A stretch of DNA of 64,000 bases, from the NCBI RefSeq assembly GCF_041080655.1, contig NZ_CP163525.1, forward strand, positions 186,001 through 250,000, given 5' to 3'. The notes under the pieces were generated by a model that was not told the DNA's origin, made no database searches, and saw nothing but the letters and a program-made list of their open reading frames with translations. Each line of letters opens with the position of its first letter. Position 1 is the first letter of the stretch. Of the stretch, positions 35,432 through 44,378 are shown in pieces. Both the position numbers and the translations under genes were made by a program. This stretch comes from Streptomyces sp. CG4. GTDB taxonomy: Bacteria; Actinomycetota; Actinomycetes; Streptomycetales; Streptomycetaceae.

Positions 35432-36640
35432 TCAGCCGGCTTCGATGTAGGGCGTGTCGTCTGTGGTCCAGGCAAGTCGGTCCACATACAGCGCCCTTGT
35501 CCGGAGCGCGCCGCCGTCACAGGTCCAGATACCGTGATAGGCGACGTAGTCACCGTCTGCCTGGCTGAACACCGTGGCTCCGCCCGGCCCGGAAAGCTGA
35601 TTGGCGTCCCCAGGTACGCAACCGTCGTGGGGTCGTGTGGAACTTCTCGGTGCCGAGTTCCGGGGCATTCCGTGCGCAGAGTTGGCCGAGCCGGTCCTCG
35701 GGTTTACATCGGAGTCCAGCAGCTTGGTGTCCGACTTCTGATATCCGCCGGTCAGGCTTGTGCTTGTGGCATAGCCGGTGTAGTAGCCGGGGTTGTTGTA
35801 CCAGCCGGCGGAGTAGAAAAGCACGTAGTGCCTACCGTGGTGCACGAGGAACGGTGCCTCCAGTTGGCCGTTCTCCGGGTCGTCGAAGGATGGATCGGCC
35901 TCCAGGATCTTGGTGGGTTCTCCGGCCCATTGCAGTCCCTGCCCTCCTAGGTCAACAAACTTGCGGAGGTATATTTCGCTCGGCACCCACTGGTCCGGGT
36001 TGTCGCTTCGGACGGCCTCGACCTTGTACACGATGTAGCGGGAGCCATCGGTATCCACGAAGACGGCGGGGTCGATGACGCCCCGGCGGTGGCCGTCGGG
36101 CCCATCCGGGCCGCAGAACAGCTCGGCCGGAGCGGCATCGAAGTGAACGTTCGGGCCGACATGACCGGCCGTGGCCATTCCCACGCAGTGTCCCTCTCCG
36201 GTTCTGGGCAGCGCGGAATACAGCATCAGATACCCGCCGGCAGGACGGGTCGAGACATCCGGCGCCCACAACTGCGGGGCCGCGTTCGCCTGATCCACCG
36301 GTGCGGTCCACTCCCCGGCATCGGGCAGCGCATCCGTGCGAGCGCCGGAATCATCGTGCAGCGCCCGCCACTCACCGGCAGGGTCCGGGGTCACCGACCG
36401 GCCCACGGGTACGCGGGTTGCAGCAGGCTGAGGCAGGTCCGTCTGCGACGAGAACGCGTACCACAGTCCGTCGTCACCCTGGACCACTCCCGGGTCGGCG
36501 AAGTCCTCCTCGATCTTCAACTTGCCGGTATCGGCCTTCGAGAGGCTCGGCGAGGCCATCGCCCCGCCCGTCGGCCCCACAAGAGTCATCGCGCTGATCA
36601 GGCCGGCGACGACGCTCCGTCGCAAGGGTTTCACGCGCAT
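35432..36640 (-). CDS. Secreted glycoside hydrolase family 43-like protein
   Basis: A 402-residue exported protein with a signal peptide (MRVKPLRRSVVAGLISAMTL ... GAMASPSLS). It shows a five-bladed beta-propeller pattern of GH43/GH117 type: IEEDFADPGVVQGDDGLWYA (catalytic-base Asp of blade 1), QLWAPDVSTRPAGGYLMLYS, GVIDPAVFVDTDGSRYIVYK (pKa-modulating Asp), and GQLEAPFLVHHGRHYVLFYS with the acid Glu. The tail GATVFSQADGDYVAYHGIWT is also typical. Such enzymes cleave arabinose- or xylose-containing polysaccharides. A stretch around residues 325-355 (PRTGSANSAHGMPRN) is atypical and could hide compensating indels. It diverges from the STAND gene. Confidence 0.82.
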   Translation of the reverse strand: MRVKPLRRSVVAGLISAMTLVGPTGGAMASPSLSKADTGKLKIEEDFADPGVVQGDDGLWYAFSSQTDLPQPAATRVPVGRSVTPDPAGEWRALHDDSGARTDALPDAGEWTAPVDQANAAPQLWAPDVSTRPAGGYLMLYSALPRTGEGHCVGMATAGHVGPNVHFDAAPAELFCGPDGPDGHRRGVIDPAVFVDTDGSRYIVYKVEAVRSDNPDQWVPSEIYLRKFVDLGGQGLQWAGEPTKILEADPSFDDPENGQLEAPFLVHHGRHYVLFYSAGWYNNPGYYTGYATSTSLTGGYQKSDTKLLDSDVNPRTGSANSAHGMPRNSAPRSSTRPHDGCVPGDANQLSGPGGATVFSQADGDYVAYHGIWTCDGGALRTRALYVDRLAWTTDDTPYIEAG

Positions 36641-36819
36641 GATCCCCACTCCCTTGTCTGGGTTGTGCCGGTCACCTGGAACCGGTCGCCTCACGCACTG
36701 AGGTATAGGACAGTTGGATTGTTCGGCTTCGGCCGCCGGACAACCGAACGACGACATGCGTGACACCGTGTCGCACGGCGACCGCAGGGGGCGGACGCCG
36801 ACTCGGAAGGGGGAAGGCT

Positions 36820-38772
36820 GTGCCTCGGCGTGAACGTCCATTAGGCCCTGGCGATGATGCGCTGACTCGCTTGGCGGCGGATCTGCGCACCTTACGGGTC
36901 AAGGCGGGCAGCCCCCCGTACCGGGAGCTGGGACGCCGAGCGCACTACTCTGCCGGAACCCTCTCCGATGCGGCGAGCGGGCGCCGCCTCCCCTCACTGC
37001 AGGTCACGCTGGCGTACGTGCGCGCGTGCGACGGCGATACCGAGGAATGGGAACGGCGCTGGTACGCGCTCGCCGGCGAACTCGCCGACCAATCGGCACC
37101 CGATCAGCATCCGACAGATGACACGCCTCCTCCCTACGTTGGACTGGCCGCCTTCCAACCCGAAGACGCAGACCGGTTCTTCGGCCGGGAGACGCTTACC
37201 CGACAACTGCTGGACAAGGTGGCAGATCAGCGCTTCCTCGGTGTATTCGGTGCCTCGGGCGTCGGCAAATCCTCACTGCTGCGGGCCGGACTCATCGCAC
37301 AGCTACGCCGCAGCGCCGCCGACCAGCCCGTCATCGTCATGACTCCGGGCCCCCATCCGATCGAGGAATGCGCCGTCCAACTGTCCGGCCTGACCGGCCA
37401 GTCCGCGGCCGCGCTCCGTGCCGAACTGCGTGCCGACGCGGCCAACCTGCACCTGCGGGTACGCCAGGCACTGGCCGACCGGCGAGACACCGACCTCGTG
37501 CTGGTCATCGACCAGTTCGAGGAGATCTTCACGGTCTGCCGCGACGCCCAGGAACGAGAGCTGTTCATCAACGCACTGATCACCGCCACCCATACACCGA
37601 CCAGCCGGTCCCGGGTCGTCATCGGCCTCCGGACAGACTTCTACGCCCATTGCGCCCGCTACCCGGAGCTGGCCGGCGCGCTGCAAGACGGGCAGATACT
37701 GGTCGGCCCGATGACCACGGACCAACTGCGCCGAGCCATCGCCCAGCCTGCGGTACGCCTCGGCTATACCGTCGAAACATCACTGCTGGTCGCGCTCGTG
37801 GCTGACTCCGCCGGCGAGGCCAACGTGCTGCCACTGCTCTCGCACGCGCTGCTGGCAACCTGGCGACGTCGTCGCGGCAACACGCTCACCCTCGCCGGAT
37901 ACCAAGCCGCAGGCGGCATCCAGCACGCACTGGCACACACCGCCGAAGCCGCCTATCGCGCTCTCACCGGCGACGAACAAGCCCTGGCCAAAGACCTTCT
38001 GCTGCGACTCGTCGCCCTCGCCGGCGATCCCGGCGACGGCGAGGACACCAAGCGACGCATCAGCCGAGACGAGCTGCCCGCCGATCCGCGCGTCGGCAAC
38101 GTACTCGAACGATTTGCCACGGCACGGTTGATCACCCTCGATGGTGACCGCATCCAGATCACCCACGAAGCACTGATCCGCTGCTGGTCGCGCTTGCGTG
38201 ACTGGCTGACCACGAACCGGGCAAACCTTCACCTGCACCGCCACCTCACCGAGGCCGCTGACGACTGGGAGGCCCTCGACCGGGATCCCGGCGAGCTTTA
38301 CCGGGGTACCCGGCTGGAACGCGCCCGGCAGTTGGCTGCCGGTAATCCGAACCCACTCAGTCCGCGGGAGCAGGCGTTCGTCAACGCCAGCATCGAGGCC
38401 GAAACCGACCATCATGCCGACATGCGCCGTCATACCCGCCGGCGACGCCTGCTCTTCGTGATGCTGGCACTCCTGATGGCAACCGGAACAGCGGTCGTCG
38501 CCATGTACGCCACACGGGGAGGCGGCGACAACACTCCTTGCTGGACGTCGTTCGACCCGGTCAATCCCGAAGGCGCACCGATGGACCAGTACTACCGCAA
38601 CTGCGAAAAGCGAGAAAGAAGGGTCGCCGCAAAGGACGAGGAAGGCAACTACCAGCACCAGACCACCTGGGACCTGCAACCGGACCAGGTCGCCCATTGG
38701 CATTGGAACAGAACCACCAAAGACCACCATTACACGACCGTGTATGTGACGACAGGAGGCAGCGGACACTGA
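36820..38772 (+). CDS. XRE-nSTAND1 NTPase with transmembrane helix and novel extracellular domain
   Basis: A 650-residue signalling protein. Residues 10-85 form an XRE-type head (AADLRTLRVKAG ... YRELGRRAHYSAGTLSDAAS). Residues about 105-500 are an nSTAND1 NTPase: PYVGLAAFQPEDADRFFGRE, Walker A GASGVGKSSLLRAGL (about 144-158), Walker B LVLVIDQFEEIF, GLRTDFYAHCARYPELA, GEANVLPLLSHALLATW and QITHEALIRCWSRLRDWL. A helix at about 545-563 (LLFVMLALLMATGTAVVAMY) is followed by an 80-residue outer domain instead of the usual WD40 repeats. That domain (PCWTSFDPVNPEG ... HHYTTVY) matches a secreted protein at 40047-40403. GTG 36820 follows a GGAAGGGGG-type ribosome site. TTA codons at 36841 and 36892 suggest bldA control. 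Confidence 0.85.
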   Translation: MPRRERPLGPGDDALTRLAADLRTLRVKAGSPPYRELGRRAHYSAGTLSDAASGRRLPSLQVTLAYVRACDGDTEEWERRWYALAGELADQSAPDQHPTDDTPPPYVGLAAFQPEDADRFFGRETLTRQLLDKVADQRFLGVFGASGVGKSSLLRAGLIAQLRRSAADQPVIVMTPGPHPIEECAVQLSGLTGQSAAALRAELRADAANLHLRVRQALADRRDTDLVLVIDQFEEIFTVCRDAQERELFINALITATHTPTSRSRVVIGLRTDFYAHCARYPELAGALQDGQILVGPMTTDQLRRAIAQPAVRLGYTVETSLLVALVADSAGEANVLPLLSHALLATWRRRRGNTLTLAGYQAAGGIQHALAHTAEAAYRALTGDEQALAKDLLLRLVALAGDPGDGEDTKRRISRDELPADPRVGNVLERFATARLITLDGDRIQITHEALIRCWSRLRDWLTTNRANLHLHRHLTEAADDWEALDRDPGELYRGTRLERARQLAAGNPNPLSPREQAFVNASIEAETDHHADMRRHTRRRRLLFVMLALLMATGTAVVAMYATRGGGDNTPCWTSFDPVNPEGAPMDQYYRNCEKRERRVAAKDEEGNYQHQTTWDLQPDQVAHWHWNRTTKDHHYTTVYVTTGGSGH

Positions 38773-38799
38773 GCCGTTGCCCACCTGATCGCTTGGCCG

Positions 38800-39140
38800 G
38801 TGCGCCGCGCTGGGCACCGGCCGATGCAACTACCTGCCGGGCAGCAGGCGTTGCTCGCCATGGTCCCACCTGCGCTGCGGCGATATCTACGCCGAGCTCG
38901 CCGCCGGCTTTGGGTCGGTGTCACCACCGTCTACCGCTACACACACGAGGCGATCACCGTCCTGGCCGCCGTCGCCCCCACCCTGGAGCAGGCCGCAACG
39001 GCCGCCTCCGCCAAGGTGTTCGTCGTCCTCGACGGCACGCTGCTGCCCATCGACCGGATCACCACCGACCGCCCGTTCCACTCCGGCAACCACGAGAAGC
39101 ACGGCTTGAACGTGCAGGTGCTCCCTCCACCTCCCGTCGG
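38800..39140 (+). pseudogene. IS5-family (DDE_Tnp_4) transposase N-terminal fragment
   Basis: One frame reads GHRPMQLPAGQQALLAMVPP, then RRRLWVGVTTVYRYTHEAIT, KVFVVLDGTLLPIDRITTDR, PFHSGNHEKHGLNVQVL. This is the helix-turn-helix and first catalytic Asp region (LDGTLLPIDR) of the transposase_11/DDE_4 elements common in Streptomyces. It breaks off at about 39140 where the 2-phosphosulfolactate phosphatase gene lies on the other strand. The central 'LRKGETYADLAAGF' helix is damaged. Confidence 0.65.
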
Positions 39141-39164
39141 CGTGAGGCGGGAACGGCTCATTGA

Positions 39165-39875
39165 TTACCGTGCGCGGTGTACAGCGGACACCGCGTCTGG
39201 TCGAGTCTGGAACGGCCGCAGCACTGCCATCCCTTCCTCGAGCCCGACCTTCATGGCGAAGTCGAACCGGTCCACCTCCAGACACAACCCCACATCGGCG
39301 GGGTGAGCAGCGCGGCGTCGCTCGCCGCGCAGGTCGTCCGCGGCTGAGGAGGTGCGGGCGCGGTGCAGAGAGGGGCCGGGGTCGAGACGCTCCCCGGTCA
39401 GGAGCCGGTCCAGGTACCCGGAGCAGGCCAGATCCTCAGTGGCACGGCCGTCCTCGCCGGTGGCCACGAACGTCACCGAGTCGGCGCCGGCATCCGCAAG
39501 AGCCCGAGCCGTCGCGCCGGCCACGACGAAACTGGCGCACAGCGCCATTCTCGCCTGGACAACCGCCAGGGCCCCAACTGTTCCCGCAGTGGTCTTTTGA
39601 ATCACGGTGCGGCCGGTCAACTCGGCCTCCCGGATCAGGCCAGGGGAGTTGACCAGGTCGAACCCGCTGGCTGGTGCCCCGTCCTTGAGCGCAAGCCAGC
39701 CCGGGTGAGACGCCTTGATCGCCAGTGCCTCGTCCTCGTCGGCAGCGAGGACGATCTTGTCTGCCCCGCGGTGGAAAGCCCATGCGGCGGTGGTGAACGC
39801 CCGCATCACATCGATCACTACAGCCACCTGTTCGGTGCCGTCCACCTCGTGTATTCCGACGACTCGCGAGTCCAT
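39165..39875 (-). CDS. 2-phosphosulfolactate phosphatase-like (ComB family)
   Basis: A 236-residue ComB-family protein. In methanogens ComB hydrolyses 2-phosphosulfolactate in coenzyme M synthesis; in actinobacteria the family is common and the substrate unknown. Landmarks are [40 protein letters not shown], and [20 protein letters not shown] with the acidic cluster that binds magnesium. ATG 39875 is the first start giving the full IDVMRAF region. The C-terminus ([18 protein letters not shown]) is normal. It is intact and unrelated in function to its neighbours as far as can be seen. Confidence 0.82.
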   Translation of the reverse strand: MDSRVVGIHEVDGTEQVAVVIDVMRAFTTAAWAFHRGADKIVLAADEDEALAIKASHPGWLALKDGAPASGFDLVNSPGLIREAELTGRTVIQKTTAGTVGALAVVQARMALCASFVVAGATARALADAGADSVTFVATGEDGRATEDLACSGYLDRLLTGERLDPGPSLHRARTSSAADDLRGERRRAAHPADVGLCLEVDRFDFAMKVGLEEGMAVLRPFQTRPDAVSAVHRAR

Positions 39876-40046
39876 GCCGGGATGGTCGCAGCCCACTGAA
39901 GCGGTCCACAAGACGCGTTGACGATCTTTCCCGCCGGCCTGGTTCCGCGTCGTCAAAAACAGCTCACTCGTGTCCTCGTTCGACACGTTGGCTTCACTCA
40001 AGGGCGCCGCCCCCGTCTTCGCAAGGGGCGGCGCCCGCTCATCGCG

Positions 40047-40403
40047 TCAGCAGTAGACGGTTGTGTAGTGGTGCCCTGGCGTGGTCCGCTCCCAGTACCA
40101 CTTGCCGACCCAGCCGGGCTCGAGCGAAATGTGCTCGGGTTGCAGGTAGTTGTCCTCGACGTCCTGAGCGCACACCGTTACGTCGCGATTGGTGCAGTTG
40201 CGGTAGAACTGCCACATGCCCGCGCCGTCGGGGTTGGACGGGTCGAACGACGTCCAGCACGGATAGTCGGTAAGCGCAGCGGCTTTGGCGGGCGTCGCCG
40301 CAACGGCGGCGCCGTGGAGCGTCGACGCCGAGGCCGAGTCCGCGCCCATGACCCCCAGCGCCGCTATGACCGCCGCCATTGCGGCCAGTTTGGTCTTCAT
40401 CAC
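40047..40403 (-). CDS. Secreted protein with the STAND-associated PCWTSFDP domain
   Basis: A 118-residue exported protein. The signal peptide (MKTKLAAMAAVIAALGVMGA ... SASAS) and a short linker precede a 71-residue domain running from PCWTSFDPSNPDG through FYRNCTNRD to GHHYTTVYC. Without gaps, 40 of 70 positions equal the C-terminal extracellular domain of the STAND protein at 36820-38772. It has four Cys where the STAND copy has two, so the free form is probably cross-linked. GTG 40403 lies nine bases after AGGAGG; ATG 40400 is also possible. A soluble partner, decoy or ligand of the membrane-bound STAND sensor is the natural hypothesis. Confidence 0.8.
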   Translation of the reverse strand: MMKTKLAAMAAVIAALGVMGADSASASTLHGAAVAATPAKAAALTDYPCWTSFDPSNPDGAGMWQFYRNCTNRDVTVCAQDVEDNYLQPEHISLEPGWVGKWYWERTTPGHHYTTVYC

Positions 40404-41270
40404 GTGGTCTTTCCTCCTCTTCGGTCATGCCGGCACCCGAACGGTTCTCGGGGCCGGATGTGATCTGGTGTAGTCGGAAAACGTTGTTCGGGGTCGACGG
40501 AATGGGGGCGAACAACAACGTCCGAACAACCAGGTTCGGCCGAGGCCGGACGACGTCGCTTCAGGGGAGGGCGGGCCGTTGCTCGCCGACTCGCCGAGCC
40601 GACTCGCCGGACGGATCCAGATCCGCCGGTAGCGCTCGCTGTCCCGGGCGTCGCCGGAACAGCGCTGCGGGGTCGGGCGGAAAGGTCGTCCCTTCGGACA
40701 GGAGCCGCACGGGGGCAGGGCTCGCCGAAGCCGGCCGAGCAGCTCACCCTCTCCCACGCCATCGCCTCCGACAGCTGACGTCGGAGCAGCCCCGCGCCGT
40801 AGCTATCGCATGCACACAGGATGGAAGACGGCCGGGCATCTGGTCGCGCTCCCCAGTCCGTACGATGATCCCGGCCGCTCGGCGCGGATCCCCGACCACA
40901 CCGCCCGACCCCGCCACACCCGCCGGTCCACCACCCCCGCTGTCGCGCCGCAGGCGTCGGAGAGCGCATAGTCCGTCGCGGGGGAACCCGCCCAGTGCAT
41001 GGCGAGACCACTCGGCTCCACGACCTTCACCCACACCCCGAACGGTGCCGTGTCCGTCACCGGCACACGGTTGAAACCATCGACGGGTGAGCTCGCCGCC
41101 CCCCGGACACGAGGCGGCAGCCGCCGCCCCGACTCTTGTCCTGACCACCCGCCCACCGGGCCTGGCCCACACTCCCCCGACCACCCGAAGCGGCGGCACA
41201 GACGGGCAGCGCGGGAGTCGCCTCCCACACGCAAGCCCCGCACCAGTCACCGCCACGGCCGACCAGGCTT
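40404..41270. other. 870-base stretch with one doubtful ORF
   Basis: Apart from the promoter of the secreted protein, the only candidate is a reverse reading at 40803-41243. Its 3' half (GFNRVPVTDTAPFGVWVKVV, then SGLAMHWAGSPATDYALSDA and CGATAGVVDRRVW) has strong third-position GC, but its 5' half is Arg/Gly-rich and start-less. It resembles no family I know. No RNA gene is seen. Confidence 0.35.
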
Positions 41271-42053
41271 TCAGGACTGAAGGTGCTCCCGGTCCCCCAT
41301 CACCACGACCGGACGCTGCGCAGGATCCAGCACGCGCAGCAGCGTCTTCATGCCCGACTCCGGCAGCGTGACACAAGCCGACGTCCCGTCACCGTGATCC
41401 AGGTGCAGCCAGATCCCGCCACCCCGCTCCTCCCCGTCCGGACGGCTCCAGTCGAACGGCGCGACACCCTTCGCCCGGTTGTAGTCGATTGCGATCACAT
41501 AGTCGAAATCATGATCATGAGCCTCCTCCGGGATCTGCATCGAGGCAAAAGCGTTGTCGTCCTGCCAATACCTCAACCGGCTGCCCGGATCCTTGAGCGA
41601 GCCCCCCGCATCGGTGAGGGTGAACACACCCACCGGACTGCGCTCGTCGTTCATGTGATGGTCCGTCGTCCATCCCAACCGGCCGTTGTGTCCCGGCCAG
41701 CTCGTCGTCCGTTCCCACGCCGAACCCCGTTTCTGATACAGCACCACCACGCTCTCAGCCGAATCCCGGCCCTCCCCATAGACGACCACCACCTGCTCAC
41801 TACTCGCCGGAACCCGCCCCCACCACCGCTCCCCCACACCGGGAACGTGTGCCTCCACAACAGGCCGACCAGGCGAAGCCGTCACCGCACCTGGCGCACC
41901 ACCAGGAACCCTCCGCACCACCTCGGCCCCGTGATCACACCCCGTCGCCGCGCCCCACAGCACACCACAAGCAAGCGCTGCACTGGTCACACGACCCACA
42001 CCACTACGCCCCACCCGCCGACCACAGGACAAAGCCACCGAGAAACTCCGCAT
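41271..42053 (-). CDS. L,D-transpeptidase-family (YkuD-like) lipoprotein
   Basis: A 260-residue exported protein with an N-terminal signal ending in a possible lipobox (ALACGVLWGAATGC) and a YkuD-type domain. VVVYGEGRDSAESVVVLYQK starts the fold. The middle strand block is NDERSPVGVFTLTDAGGSLK, and the active-site region is GIWLHLDHGDGTSACVTLPE, in which His, Ser and Cys occupy the HxnGx(S/T)xxC positions. These enzymes form 3-3 cross-links in peptidoglycan or act as carboxypeptidases. ATG 42053 has AGGA eight bases upstream. Confidence 0.8.
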   Translation of the reverse strand: MRSFSVALSCGRRVGRSGVGRVTSAALACGVLWGAATGCDHGAEVVRRVPGGAPGAVTASPGRPVVEAHVPGVGERWWGRVPASSEQVVVVYGEGRDSAESVVVLYQKRGSAWERTTSWPGHNGRLGWTTDHHMNDERSPVGVFTLTDAGGSLKDPGSRLRYWQDDNAFASMQIPEEAHDHDFDYVIAIDYNRAKGVAPFDWSRPDGEERGGGIWLHLDHGDGTSACVTLPESGMKTLLRVLDPAQRPVVVMGDREHLQS

Positions 42054-42353
42054 GACCACGATCCTGCGACCCCACCCGCACCCCTGCATCCGGACAAGGC
42101 AACCGGCCCAACCCACACCGGACACCCCCGCGCTGGTCGGCTCCGCCACTGACGTGCCGGTCTGCGGGTTCCGCCCCCGGCACCAGGCGCATCGGCTCGG
42201 ACACCGACGCGCTCCGCTGCTCGAAGCTCCACCCGGACACCGTCGAAGGCCAGTTGCTGCAGATGCACCCTCGGATGTCTCAGGTTCACACCCGGACGTC
42301 GGTGCCCTTCACTGATCGCAACAAGACAGCAGCTCGACCTCACGGGGGCGCAC

Positions 42354-42692
42354 ATGCACAACAGGAAACGCATCCTCGCAGCCGGCCTGGCCACCGCGGT
42401 CTCCGCCGCGGCCCTCACGCTCGCCGGTGCAGCGGTCCCGGCGCAGGCCGCCACTCCAGGCACCGTCGACTGCGACGGCTGGGTGCACAACAACGATTCC
42501 GACGTCGGCATCGCAGGCTGCCAGAACAACACCGATCACGCCATCACCTTCCGCGCCGAGATCGTCTGCGGCTGGGCTCCTGACGTGTCCGGCAACTGGG
42601 TGACACTGAACCCGGGGCAGTATGGCGAATCCACAGGCTCCTGCGCGTTCTACAGCACCGGCGTCGGCAGCGTCGGCTGGACCATCCAGTAG
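42354..42692 (+). CDS. Small secreted Cys-containing protein
   Basis: A 112-residue exported protein with a signal peptide (MHNRKRILAAGLATAVSAAA ... PAQAATPG). The mature part is about 78 residues with four Cys (VDCDGW, AGCQNN, IVCGW and GSCAFY), probably two disulfides, and ends GVGSVGWTIQ. It resembles the general class of small disulfide-rich secreted proteins of Streptomyces, but I do not recognise a family. It is not homologous to the PCWTSFDP domain protein. There is no strong ribosome site. Confidence 0.7.
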   Translation: MHNRKRILAAGLATAVSAAALTLAGAAVPAQAATPGTVDCDGWVHNNDSDVGIAGCQNNTDHAITFRAEIVCGWAPDVSGNWVTLNPGQYGESTGSCAFYSTGVGSVGWTIQ

Positions 42693-42786
42693 CACATAGG
42701 CGCTCAGGCACGGTCAGCCAACACGCTACACAGCGGCCCGCACGCACGACCCCACCGCCTCGCAGACGCCACGGCCACTGCGGGCG

Positions 42787-43428
42787 GTGGGGGCACCCGG
42801 GGGCGAAGAAGGGGACTCCGGGGGGAAGGAAGAGCGAGCGGCCGGGGATCCGGTGGCCGACCCAAAAGGTGATGTCTTCGGTGTCGACATCTCCGTCGAG
42901 ATGATCGCCGCCGTGCGGGAGAGCGAGCAGCGTGACCCGCTGGCTGTGCGCTACGACGTCGGTGATGTGGCCGAACTGCCGCCTCTCGACCCGCGCTTCG
43001 ATGTCGCGGTGGGTGTGCAGTGTCTCAACTACGCCGAGGACATCGCGGCGATGGAGCGGATGTGTCGCAACATCCACCGGAGCCTGGTACCGGGTGGAGA
43101 GTTCTTCGTGCTCGCCCACAAGCCCGACTACCCATTCGGCTGTCCGTCCCTGGACAGGTACGGGTTCCGCTGCGAGCCTACCGGCGAGGAGATCGAGACG
43201 GGTCCGCGGGCGCGGGTCACCGCTCTCCTCGATCCGCAGCCGATCAGCATTGTCACCACGGCCCCACGTCGCGAGGTCTACGAGGAGTGTCTGCGGGCCA
43301 CCGGGTTCAGTGCGGTGGAGTGGGTGCCACTGTGGGAGTCGGAAGCCGGCATCCGTGAGTTCGGCGAGGACTTCTGGGCGGACCTCCTCGACAAGCCGCC
43401 GCTGGAGATTCTGCGCTGCCGCGCCTGA
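42787..43428 (+). pseudogene. SAM methyltransferase lacking motif I
   Basis: The reading begins in charged low-complexity sequence and becomes a methyltransferase at KGDVFGVDISVEMIAAVRES. It has the acidic loop after strand 2, then YDVGDVAELPPLDPRFDVAV, SLVPGGEFFVLAHKPDYP and GFSAVEWVPLWESEAG to the normal C-terminus. The first strand and the glycine-rich SAM-binding motif I are missing, so the 5' end has been replaced. GTG 42853 is the most plausible start of the surviving part. It is probably inactive. Confidence 0.6.
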
Positions 43429-43519
43429 CCGGACACTGACCGGACCTCGAATACGTTTCCGCCCCGCGGAAGACCTCGCGAAGGCAAGGCGGTACGTCGA
43501 CGCACTGGACGGACTGGTC

Positions 43520-43745
43520 CGGGTGAGCGCCAGTGGGGCGCGACGCTCCGGCGTTCAGGATCCCGGCGGCCGCCAGGGCGAACGTCCCGTGCAGAGCGAT
43601 GCCGCGGCTGCCCCAGTCGTACGCGTCACGCAGCCGCTCGACCAGCTCCGCGTCCAGAGGCTGGGGTCTTTCACCCCGGCGACGATCAATGAGTCGGCCG
43701 TGTCCAGCCTATCCAGCGGCTCAACTGGGGGAATTGGGCCGTGGT
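43520..43745 (-). pseudogene. GlxA/DJ-1-PfpI-type regulator fragment
   Basis: Reverse readings give LDTADSLIVAGVKDP, then after a frame change DAELVERLRDAYDWGSRGIA and LHGTFALAAAGILNAGAS. This parallels the amidase-like core of GlxA-family AraC regulators ('ADTLVVPG...RGARIASICTGAFVLAAAGLLDG'), with the usual Cys replaced by His. Only about 70 residues remain and no AraC helix-turn-helix is present. Confidence 0.4.
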
Positions 43746-43788
43746 CGCCGAGGACCAGCCGGTGAAGCGAACCTGCCCACGTGGGTGG

Positions 43789-44268
43789 CTAGAGACCCTT
43801 GCCGTAGCAGATCTCCACGTATGGACCCGTGCAGTATGCCGGGATCTCGCGGTAGCCGTGGCGGACGTACAGTGAGCGGGCCTCGACCAGGTCGAGGCGG
43901 GTGTTGAGGATCATCCGGGAGGCGCCGAGCAGGCGGGCCTCGCTCTCCAGCAGCTCCAGCAGGAGACCGGCACCGTTCTTGCCGCGGTAGGCGGGGCGCA
44001 GGTAGACGCGGGTGAGCTCGGCGCGCCCGGAGTCCAGCATCAGCAGTCCGCCGCAGGCGGCGGCCTCGCCGTTGAAACGGCCCACGACGAACTGGCCCGT
44101 GGGCGGGGTGAGCAGTTCCGCGCCGTCGCCGGCCAGGCCCTGGTCGATCTCCTCGGAGGTCGCGGGCCGCTTCCAGTAGCGGCTGGCGACCTCGTCGTAG
44201 TAGTCCCGGCGCAGGCTGGTCGCGTCCGCTGTGTCGAAGGCTTCGGGAGTCAGATGCCAGGAGGTCAT
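43789..44268 (-). CDS. GNAT-family N-acetyltransferase
   Basis: A 159-residue acetyltransferase. The order is typical: an N-terminal acidic helix (LRRDYYDEVASRYW), a strand pair TGQFVVGRFNGEAAACGGLL, motif A with the acetyl-CoA loop AELTRVYLRPAYRGKNGAGL, and motif B (GASRMILNTRLDLVEARSLY). The substrate is unknown. ATG 44268 gives MTSWHLTPEAF; an upstream GTG at 44304 is open but neither has a ribosome site. Confidence 0.82.
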   Translation of the reverse strand: MTSWHLTPEAFDTADATSLRRDYYDEVASRYWKRPATSEEIDQGLAGDGAELLTPPTGQFVVGRFNGEAAACGGLLMLDSGRAELTRVYLRPAYRGKNGAGLLLELLESEARLLGASRMILNTRLDLVEARSLYVRHGYREIPAYCTGPYVEICYGKGL

Positions 44269-44378
44269 GAGAGTTCTATAGCTGGGGTGGGCGGCCGTCA
44301 CCAAGCGCTTTTAGGAGGCAGGCGCTCGTCGTACGACTCACCCGGAACGGACACGAGATCCGAGGTCCGTGCGGAGGG

